From the NCBI GenBank assembly GCA_003260075.1, contig QLIY01000645.1, positions 31,436 to 95,435 of the forward strand: a stretch of 64,000 nucleotides of DNA. The letters are read 5' to 3'. The number at the start of each line of letters is the position of its first letter. Position 1 is the first letter of the stretch. The notes under the pieces are model-generated. The model was given only the letters and a program-made list of their open reading frames with translations. It was not told where the DNA came from and did not search any database. This DNA comes from Phallusia mammillata (Eukaryota > Chordata > Ascidiacea > Phlebobranchia > Ascidiidae). Shown here one piece after another: positions 27,103 through 37,700 of the stretch. A program made the position numbers and the translations under genes.

Positions 27103-29076
27103 TTTTGTGATTTATACATTTTATATAAAAAAAAACTTTTATGAGGTGCTGTAACAATTTTGTGAACATAAAACACCTGGTTGTTTCAATTATTCTTCCT
27201 TGCAATTATTGAATACAAAAACTTTTATCCTGAAACTGTCAGAAATGCTCAAGTTTCATTTTTTACGTACTGCTGATCAACATATGGATCACGGTGCCAC
27301 AGGTCTTGCTGATACAACATACTTTTAAAGGATCAAAATGATCCAACCACTCTTCACTAGTTTAAGAGGAACTTGAATCTTTACTGCTGAAAGCAACTAC
27401 ACAATAATGTTAGTCAATCATTAACTACAAGCGAAATAATTTTGTAATTTGGATTTATCACTCCTCGCTTCATGGTCGTTATAAAATTCGGTGTGTTTCT
27501 TGTCGAATTTGAGTCCCCAAACAAATAGTCTAATTTGTGTTTCTTATCTCATAAAACGTCTGTCGGGGCATCAAGCTGAGCACTTCCGCTCTGCATTAAA
27601 CCACCTTAATTGTAAACCAGCGAATTACTCCTTGGGATTTCTGTCTGACTGACAGGGTGCACAATTCATGGGTTGCAACGGTTATTATCTGGGCGATTAC
27701 GGCAAAATTGTAAATACTAAACGAGTAACGTACCAAAAAACAACTGTCTAACATTTTAGCACATTAGGGCTTGTATTTCTAGCCCAAAACTAAAACCGAT
27801 TATTTGAGGGTTTGAAAGGTGGAATGGGTAAATCCTATTATAAGTTGAACTGCTGGGTCATTCAGGGTCAAACTTCAGGATAATCAAGTTTGGTTGAATA
27901 GCTAACACCTGTCGAAATTTAATTAAATCTAAAGCACTCTTCCTTGACCAAACCCGTGGAACAAACCAGCATTTCACAAAAAAAATACAAACAGAAACAA
28001 TATGTGCCCCCGGGGGGGGGGAGGGCTTTAACAAAGGCTCAGCAAACTGTATGTCTATGCTTCAGTTTTAATGCAACCAATCCCAACCCTAAACATCTGC
28101 CCCATCGGAGTGAAAGCAAGCCGTTAATATACATTCATCGGCTTNNNNNNNNNNNNNNNNNNNNNNNNNNNNNNNNNNNNNNNNNNNNNNNNNNNNNNNN
28201 NNNNNNNNNNNNNNNNNNNNNNNNNNNNNNNNNNNNNNNNNNNNNNNNNNNNNNNNNNNNNNNNNNNNNNNNNNNNNNNNNNNNNNNNNNNNNNNNNNNN
28301 NNNNNNNNNNNNNNNNNNNNNNNNNNNNNNNNNNNNNNNNNNNNNNNNNNNNNNNNNNNNNNNNNNNNNNNNNNNNNNNNNNNNNNNNNNNNNNNNNNNN
28401 NNNNNNNNNNNNNNNNNGGCTTGCGCCGCAGGTTTCTCTTTTACATTCTAACCAGCGAATAAAAGTTACGAGAAAAAGTCATCCATTTTTGAATTGCATG
28501 GTTGTGGTTAGGTTAACAGCGGCAAAACACAGGACATCCTGTCGTTTATTGGCAAAACACACAGCGTGCAATTTGAAATGTGATTCTGTTTCAAAGGAAA
28601 TGGGAACTAGGCTTTGTTTGTGTTGCAATCACACCATGTTGGATTTCTCTATATCACACCATGTTATATTTGCAACACTTATTATAAATAGAAAGCAAAA
28701 ATCATAATTGCACAAACACACGGAAACCCTATTTCATCCCTTTCATTATGTTGTGACTTGTGAGTAGGCAATTTCTTTTTTGCTCAGTAAAAATGTAATT
28801 GATGCTAAATATGTGAAGGTTGATTTTACTCGGACAACTACAGTCAGACAAAAAGAGCTTTATAAACTTGATATTATGCCTGGCAGCAATAGCCTATATA
28901 ATGTGACAATAAGTGCAAAATAAATAATAAATCAAGTGCATTTTAGATAAAAGCGATCAACAAAAAGCGGGTGGTGGCACAAATACTGAAGCATCTATAA
29001 TTAAAACAACACTAGCATCATTTATTGCAACAGGAACAAAAGTATTTAATCAACATAAAACATACTAATTTTACAA
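27103..29076. other. Gene-free stretch with assembly gap between syntaxin-like paralogues
   Basis: No gene recognised. Holds 5' flank of the long paralogue, a short C5G10 run at about 28007-28021, the gap 28145-28417, and the 3' flank of the short paralogue. That 3' flank (about 28990-29076) retains DNA homologous to the coding tail of the long paralogue. Confidence 0.6.
28145..28417. other. Assembly gap (273 N)
   Basis: A run of Ns of 273 bases; its content is unknown and could include exons or a further paralogue. Confidence 1.
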
Positions 29077-29658
29077 TCAGCAACATTTGCATGCATTATC
29101 ACTGTTACGATTATTTCCCATCAATGGCGTCTGTTCATCACTTTGCTGTGCTGGTTTTGTTGGCTTTGAAGATTTAGAATTACTTGAAACCGTTATTTTT
29201 TGTGATGTTCCTGCTTCCTCTATGTTAGTTTCAGGTTGCTGACAAGCTTTATCCAAAACATTTTTGTCATCATTACTAGATTTTTGTTTCATTTTCTCAG
29301 CTTCGTCATTTACTTTTTGCAGACTTTTGAGAATATCCTCAAAATCTTTTTCAAACTGATCACTTTCTAATCTTTTTTGATAATCTGGTGGATCTTTTGA
29401 ATAAACAAGATTTTTGAATTTTTTTAAATTTGTTTTTGTTTTGTCAACAGAATCTAAAGTTTTTTGACGGATTTCTTGAAAAACTTCTTTCTCTCCCTTT
29501 CCCAGTTGTTTAAGACATCGTTTCAATTCATGTTTGTTTTTCTTCGTTGCGTCAAAGATTTTCCTAATTTCACTTTTCAACTTTTTGTACTCGACTTTGT
29601 CAAACTCAACTGAGTTTTTATCAACTTGAGAATTCAGCCCTTCAATGTTCCCAGACAT
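29077..29658 (-). CDS. SNARE-less syntaxin-like protein, short paralogue (193 aa)
   Basis: Intronless tandem paralogue of the 25825 gene. Residues 20-127 carry the same syntaxin-like N-terminal domain (EYKKLKSEIRK, TNLKKFKNLVYSK, PPDYQKRLESDQ). It has only one repeat unit (about 132-175, VLDKACQQPE … NEQTPL-like) and ends DNACKCC, a tail compatible with acylation or, less likely, Rab-like prenylation. No SNARE motif or membrane helix. Beyond the stop, the DNA still resembles the longer paralogue's tail (gttgcaataaa), so the two genes differ by a stop change or frameshift in the tail. 5' flanks are also similar, arguing for segmental duplication. Function unknown. Confidence 0.85.
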   Translation of the reverse strand: MSGNIEGLNSQVDKNSVEFDKVEYKKLKSEIRKIFDATKKNKHELKRCLKQLGKGEKEVFQEIRQKTLDSVDKTKTNLKKFKNLVYSKDPPDYQKRLESDQFEKDFEDILKSLQKVNDEAEKMKQKSSNDDKNVLDKACQQPETNIEEAGTSQKITVSSNSKSSKPTKPAQQSDEQTPLMGNNRNSDNACKCC

Positions 29659-29922
29659 TTTCGTAATTTAAAACATTTGATAGATAAAAAAGTACATGTG
29701 ACCTGAAAAAATCCATTATTAATATTTTAAACAAATGCCAAACAACACAGTGACGGGCCTTGATGCATATTTATATTCTTGTTAAAAATTTACAATTGTG
29801 TGTCTAAAATGCAACACCAGACTAGATAAGGTTACAGATGTGTTTCCAATGTTTTTGACATACAAATAATCATTTGCAATGTAAGAATGAAATTAGATCT
29901 GCTTTTGTTTTTACATATTTTT

Positions 29923-29924
<2 letters not shown>

Positions 29925-29962
<38 letters not shown>
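29925..29962 (+). repeat. 38-nt poly-G run
   Basis: Uninterrupted Gs after a T-rich stretch upstream of the short syntaxin-like gene; no flanking duplication was seen. Confidence 0.9.
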
Positions 29963-31458
29963 CTGACTCAACAAACTGTACAAAAAACAACATTTTTGGA
30001 CTGATTCAAACCCCCTAAAATGTTTGAGCAGGAACTTGTTACTTCACCAAAAGTACACAAAATGTTAGTCAATCATTAATGACAGGTCAAATAGTTTTAC
30101 AAATAGGATTTATCGCTTCTAGTTAAATAGTTGTTATTACTTCAGTGTTTCCAACTTAATTCACATTCACCAAATGGTTTACATGAATTAGAAACCTCCT
30201 AATGACATACAAAAGTATTTTCCCTCACAAAATGGTTATTCTTTGAAAACAAAACACAGTATGAGGCCTCAAAAATTGATAAGCACTAGTTGAACTTGCA
30301 GTGGACATTATTATGCTGAAAATACATTCTGTCATTATTAACAACCTAAGAAAAGAAAATACATTCTGTCACTGACATCAACCTTAGAAGAATTATTATA
30401 AAAAAAACTACGAAAGTAGTTCCTCAAAAAAAGCGGATGGGTGATTCCCCTGTCAAGTCACCCTCCTGTCACAAAACAATTTACTTACAAAAACGTTTAA
30501 GTTTATTTCACTTATCCGCTAAAGGAACGACTCCCACAGCGTTTTGTTCGAACTAAGTCTCGTCTAAAATAGATTCGTATATTGTTTAGAAAAGTTACAA
30601 AAAAAATATTTCAATTTGTGAGCAACCCACTTCTTTTTGAAATACGGTAGTTTGATTGACAGATAGACCGACCGTTCTGCCCGTGCCATTTTTAAGCTAT
30701 CCGAACTGCATTGATTGACTCAAAGTAAAAAATACTGTGTCCAATTCTTGTTTACAAACATGAGCAGTCAAGCATGGAAAAATCTCCGCATGAGTGGGTA
30801 AAGCGCTAAATATCCAGTGAAGCGAAAAGGTTTTTATTTATTCTTAAAAAATCAGTAATTACTAAATGTATGCGATACATTGTTGGTTAACGATTCTTGA
30901 ATATTTTAAATGAATTTCTTTATACTTGTTGTAATTCTGTAGTATCACGGGAATTTGGCGGCTGATTAAACTTGTGCTTGGGGCAATTTTGCCTTTTTGT
31001 GGTCAGTAAAGGTTGCAAGACGATCTCTGTTCAGTTAGGGTACAGTTTGTAAACGGTAGGAGTTGTGACAGTTACAAATAAACTTGTTAGCTTTTCTTTG
31101 TTACATTTTTGAGGCTATGTTTTAGCATTTGCATTCAGCGTGCATCCTAATCCAACTGATTTACGGCTGTCAAGTTACATCACTTTGTTAGTGTTACATA
31201 AATATTCCAGTTAAGTTAAGTCAAGTCGTGTTGTTTCAATTTAAATTTAGATCCATTTGCGTCTCGACAGTTTGCATAAGAACAGAACTAGATTAAATCA
31301 CATTGCCAGTAGTGTCAGTGTAGCTTCACTAATTGACTTCGTAGCGCTTTATACGACTTAACTGGTCAAGAAGGTAGCAAGGCTACCAAAACAAGCGTCA
31401 AACGCACTTCAAATAAGCGTCGCTTTAACATAGTGGACAACGTGAAACAATGTACAAG

Positions 31459-31638
31459 CAGTGGCGGGATAAAAAAAAATTGTCAGCCGGTTCTGTCACA
31501 AAAGTCATATTTTTCAGCCGGTTTTGTTACAAAAAGTCCATTGACAGTAACCAGTAATGCTAACCGGTTCGCTGATCTCATAGAATTTCGTGGGATGGTT
31601 TTATAGAACCGTTGCGAACCGGCTGAATCCCACCACTG
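31459..31638. mobile_element. hAT-like MITE with perfect 8-bp TSD next to the ABCG start
   Basis: 180 bp with ends cagtggcgggat and atcccaccactg, flanked by the perfect target duplication tgtacaag (31451-31458 and 31639-31646). Same family as 23772-23944 and 24739-24892. It lies 104 bp upstream of the ABCG ATG, so it is in the promoter or 5' UTR. Confidence 0.95.
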
Positions 31639-31741
31639 TGTACAAGAAATACTTATAATACAAGTACGAAATAATCTTTCGTATACGTGTTGTTTTTGCA
31701 GTTTATTATTATTTTTTCTTTTTGTTCCTTTTCTTTTGTTG

Positions 31742-34700
31742 ATGGAGCTCGACAGCGCATCACGTGACTTACCCGCCATCGAAAACGAAACAACATCGAA
31801 AGAAACGAAACTCGATGACGTCAGCAACAACAACGTCACGGAGCCCCCGGCGACGTCATCAGTAATGGCTGACAAGCTGATGACGTCAACGCCTCATGTT
31901 TACGCCAACGTCATCAGCAGTGACGTAACGGTCGGAGATCTTTCAGCGCCAAGTCAGCGACGGTTCTCGGTCGGGGGACTTTCCAATATTCTTCCTCATA
32001 TTCACGTGATCTCAGCTACACCACCTTGTGGCCAGCTTGCGTCAAACACCGGATCATCCTGTCCAAGGTGTTTTGCATGAACTTTAAAAAACTTAATTTT
32101 AATTGTGACATACTTTATGGTCGGTCTTGTAAGAATATATATATATATATACAGTACCACGAATGGGGATCTGTTGGGGTAATAGGAATATTCCCAGCAC
32201 GTTTCCCCAGACTTGGACAACTATATAATTCTAGTTGTCTAGTTGGGCAAATTAGAGCAAAATGGCGGTAATTCTAGTTCTAATCTAATTTAGAATTATC
32301 GAGTCAGCTCGAATTCTAATTCTAATCTAATTTGCCAAAAAGGAGATGCTCTAATTTTAATTCTAATCTAATTTGAAAAAACGAAAAAATCTAGTTGTCC
32401 AAGTCTGCGTTTCCCCGATCTATTAGAAGCAAATGGATAATTTTTACGTACGCTCACTTTAAGCGTTTAGAGTTAGACGGTTGATTCGAAGTCGAAACGG
32501 CAAAATATTTTTTTTCTGGAGAAATTGCTAAACAGCTAAAGATTAATCTGAGGCCAACAGAAAATGAAACCAGTGCCGGATTAAGGGTCTGCTGGCCTGT
32601 AGGCACATTTTATAGGGGGGGGGGATTGCTTCGAAGTCGAAACGGCAAAATATTTTTTTCTGGAGAAATTGATAAACAGCTAAAGATTAATCTGAGGCCA
32701 ACAGAAAATGAAACCATTGCCGGATTAAGGGTCTGCTGGCCTGTAGGCACATTTTATAAGTGGCCCGAAAATTAAGGTTGCTAACTAAACAATTAGAATT
32801 ATCAGTGTTGCCAAATCATTTAAAGTGGCCTAGATTTTTGACTGGCCTGTAAGCACGTGCCTACTTTGCCTAATGGTTAATCCAGCACTGAATAAAACCG
32901 CTCTTTGCAAGTATTTCGGGAGAGCGTTAGAACCCCTCACATTACGTGCGAGCACCATGTGGTTGCAAACAACAAAATGAAAAACAGTGAAATTCATTTC
33001 TTTTCCTTTAGATCGGAGAGTGAACGCAATCTGACGACCAGGTCGATTCGTGACGTTGTCGACGTCACAGAGGGCGTAACAATCAGCTATCATGACGTCA
33101 CATACAGCGTAGATTCGATGCCGACTCCCATGGACGCTTTGAGAGATTGCTGCTCTGATAGGTCAGCTTACGCCCCGCCCAGATCGCGGATTGGCTACAA
33201 ACAGATACTGAAGGGTGTGAGGTAGGCGTGGCAAGCACGTGTTTAGTTTATCGTTTAGTTCAGTGATTCTTAACCTGTGTGCCGTGAGCGATTTCCAAGT
33301 ATACCGGCGAAATATTCGCCTTTTCAGAGTCCAAACATCCTCTCGTGTTTTAAGACTTTATGACGAAATACTGGAGTGCATGGCAGCGTTTTAAAGCTCA
33401 TATTTTAGTTATTGTTATGAAAAAAAACCTTATCCGTCAAAATAAAATTAAAAATTAACATTATTTGAACAACTTTTGTTAAGTTAACCTGTGAAGTGTG
33501 CTGCGGAAGGAAGTCATAGTTTTTTTAATGCGACGCAAGCTGAAAAAGTTTGAGAACCACTGGCATAGTTAGATTTAAATGTGATAAAAATTATTTTATG
33601 TTTTTAGTGGCATTTTTGAACCAGGCCTAAACGCGATTATGGGACCGTCGGGCTGCGGCAAAACCTCGTGAGTTAGTGTTGTTTGTGTTTTGAATTAATT
33701 TGTTTTATGGAAATGTGAAGTAATGTCTAGGTCAGTATATTTGTTATTTGCACCATAAAACATTGTGTGGAAAAATGCTTTGGAAAAATATTAACAAAAT
33801 TGGCATAAAATTTGATTCAGTTAAACTCTTTAAATTGTTGCACAAATCTGAAAAAAGACATATCGATCACGTGACATTTTCCAAGGTTACTCGAGATCAT
33901 TTCCGGGCGCAAAGCGGAGAAAAAGTTTCGAGGCCTGCGATTGGTCAACGCTCGACCAATGAGAGACGACTTCTGCCAACAAACCGGATTCACTACCCAG
34001 GTTAGGGAGTTCCCCTGTGTTGGTATTTCCAACGTATTTTTTAAGGTGGCCTCGAACAAGCAATTCGTTTAATATAAAATAGTCATTTATTCCACTTGGG
34101 TGAGAAAACAGTTTGGGGTAATAAAATTTTAAGTAGGTTGGCCAACAGTGTGATGGAAAGAAAAGCGGCTGTCAAACTTTTCATCTTAAAAGTTATTTTG
34201 AGTGTTTTTTTAATTTTTTTACCCCCAGCGATGAGTCAGCTTGGGGCTTGGTTGAGCTGGGATTCGAACCACTGCCCTTTCGATATTTCTAACTAACCGG
34301 CAATGTTTTAAATTTTCACCATTGCACTTCGGCCTTTTCGATTTCGTTATATCGCCGCGATACCAAGTAAACAAGTGAACAAAATGTACCGAGCAATGAA
34401 ATGAGCTTTGTACCGAGCGTTAATGTGCCTTAATAAAGAAAAGATAAGATTTTGAGGTGTTTTAAAATTGGATCCATTTTTTTGTAGGATGATGTGTTGA
34501 ACCCAAACTTAACGGTGCGTGACCACATCTATTATTCGCTCATACTACGACGACACGGCTCAATGAGCACGGGTGAGATGGAATTGCGATTGGAGGAAGT
34601 AATAAATGACCTGGGGTTAAAATCCTGTCAAAACGTAAAGGTAACTGTAGGTCATTTATAATTTACGTTTAGTATTAATTAGACCATCTTTGTGTGTTTC

Positions 34701-37700
34701 ACTAATTTGCTATTTTTTTAAGTTTTTGTTTTGTGTTAAAAAAGTAGACAAGAAAAAAGGTTGAACGCTTATAAGCCCAAAAAATAATTGGAATCTTACT
34801 AAAAGCTTTTCAAATTGTTTAAAAATGCTCTTCTCTCAGTTTTTTGTAAAATTATAAAAAAATGAAAAAATGATGATGTGTGGGACAAACTTGAAATAAT
34901 TCATCCAAAAACTTTTTTTTTTTTGAAGCANATCCAAAAACTTTTTTTTTTTGAAGCAACAACGCAATACATTGTCAAAATTCCTGTTTGGATTAAGTAA
35001 CACTATTACAAATAATGACTGAAGTCTTCTCCTTGTTGATCATGTGATTTGATTGGAGGTTGGTGATTGGTCGAGCCGAACTATATCAGGAGGCGAACGC
35101 AAACGAACTGCGATCGGGATGGAACTCGTTTCGTCACCCAAGATTCTGTACCTCGACGAACCGACAAGTAAGCTCGATTCGACGACGTCCAAACACTTAA
35201 TCCGTTTGTTGAAAAGGTGAGGAATGGTGGCAAAAGTTAAACTTACAATTATTAATATCTTTTCTAATAAATTTAAAAGCTTTAAGCTAATAATTTAGCT
35301 GGTGACCAAACGGCTTATGCCTTGTCACAGAAATCATTTTCGACCCATTTTTTTTATTGAAGTTTGCAAATTAAACTTGATGTCATTAATAAAATTTCGT
35401 CGACAAAAAGTTTATTGAAAATGATTTTTTATTTGTTAAAACTTTTTCGGAACAACATTTGCATTTCTTGTGTTATGACCCATGTAGTGTAAGTACTGAT
35501 TTTTTAAGACGTATTACTTTTTGGAAATGTTGTTTTCAGTTTGGCTTTGAAAGGTCGGACAGTAATATTTACTATCCACCAACCGTCTTACGCCATCTAC
35601 CGGATGTTTGACACACTGACGCTGATCGCTAGAGGTCGCACTATCTACCATGGTTCGGCTGACGGCGCGTTGGAATATTTCGCAAACGCAGGTAACTGGT
35701 GTAAATGTTAATTTAGTTTCAATGCAAAAAAAGTTTATCCTTATGACTCTGCATGGCGATTAAATCGAGTAAATTTTGTAATAATATCAACAAAATTATG
35801 GCAGTATCTTGACCAAACCATTTACGACGCTTATTCCAAAAACAGATTTATTCATATTTTAGCATCTTTTAAAAGAATCTGAAACGCCTGACCTTTGTAC
35901 AGACTAGACCAAGTATTGCTCATCCAGCAGTTTTTATTGTAAACAATCGACGTTTCGACGTCCTATACAAGACGCCTTCATCAGGATAATGACATAACTT
36001 GCAAGACGAATGTCTTTTAAAGCGACAAAATGCAAAACACACACATGTAAAACAGCGATAACAAGATCGCGCGCTGCAAACTCNTACAGACTGTTTGAAA
36101 TTCGTACTCAAAAGTGTCCTGTATCCGAACCCCGTTAAAAACACTTTTACTTCAAAAATGGAGAAATACGAAATTTTTCAATTCAATTGCAGGTTACATT
36201 TGCGAGAAACACAATTCCCCTCCCGACTATTTCATCGACATCTTATTCGGCTCACCTGCGCCACCGAGTGTTCTCGCCACACCGCGTTCCTGCATCCGTT
36301 CCGCTTCGCTGCGTCGCAGTGCGATCCGCAACAACCAGCAAATGGCGCACTCCATCAATGACGTATTCATGACGTCACCGTACTTGGCATCGGGGAATTC
36401 CCCAGCAGGTGACGATTTGTTTACTTGCTCTGTGCATTGAACCGTGAAGAACAATATATGTCGTTTTTATCCGTCACCCGACTTTGGCATATTAAGTCAT
36501 AAAGTGGCGTTGCTTACGTAACAATGCAATAAAACAGTAGAACAAATTGTCTGTTTTTTTCAGCGTTTTCCAGCGCTCTTGACGTCACGACAGTGGAGGG
36601 CGCTAGAGAACATACGGAAATTGTGAGGAGGTTGAATCAAGCCTATGTGACGTCACAATTGCACAGAAGCAACCAGAATCGACTGGATCAGCTGAAAAGA
36701 ATAAGTTTGGCCGGTGAGAATATAAAGCTTTGCTTGGTTCAGACCAATTGTTTGCAACCTATAAAGTCGAGGTTCTGGCATTCATGACCCACAATTTGTA
36801 ATTCACCAACGCACAAATCACCAAGTATTCCACTAACAATCTTTAAAAAAAAATCTATAATGGCTGGTTTGCGTAATCAAAAGGTTGTGTGTTTTAATTC
36901 CGTTCGTTTTATTAAAATTAAACTTTGCTCCAACCACTGGATTCGAATAAGATAAAGGTGAGCCAAATAACTTCACACTGAGTTGTAAGTCGGGTTCGGG
37001 CTTAAGTTTAAACAAAACGAACTTGATTCGGATCTGATTTCACACTCGGACGATATTGTGTCCAAATGTCACCAATTTCGGGCTTAATTCGGGTTGAAAA
37101 GATTGTTATTTCCGCTTTGAATAATCAAATTGCATTTGAACGGAGTTTAAGTTTTATCTTTCCGGTTCCGCCAACAACTCACTACACTAAGGATCAAATA
37201 AAAGTATTCTCATGGCTTAGCACCGAGGAATAACACACCAGACGTCTATCCGATTATGAAAGATAAAATAAACTTTTCAACTTAATTTTTCGCAGTGTTC
37301 GGGCTGAATCGTTGTGAGAAAGTGATGTCGCCGTTTTTGCGAGAATGGATGATTCTGTCGCGACGGACGTTGAAATGTTCAATCCGGACCTTTGTGGCTC
37401 TGGCAAGTTTATGATTTCTATGTTTTGTCAGTTTATCAACAATATTTTGTTTGCTGATTTTTGAAGATGGTATTTGTATTTTGTTCCAAACGTTTTATAT
37501 TTTTCCAGACAATCATGAATTTCGTTGTTGGAATTTTATTCTCAATTCTTTATTTTCGACGCCAAGGAGATGTGCAACCAAGCGTGCAAAATAGGTCAGT
37601 TTTGAAAAAAATAATTTATATGTTTAAAATAAAAATGAAAATGTTACAATTTTTCCTATTTTTCGCGTCATATAAATACAAAGTTTCGGTGAAAAAATTT

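Larger units (their letters stand above)
29659..31741. other. Divergent intergenic region between syntaxin-like and ABCG genes
   Basis: No supportable gene. Contains a 38-nt poly-G run (29925-29962) and a hAT-like MITE (31459-31638) ending about 100 bp before the ABCG start codon. Promoters for both flanking genes must lie here or upstream; no core motif is clear. Confidence 0.6.
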
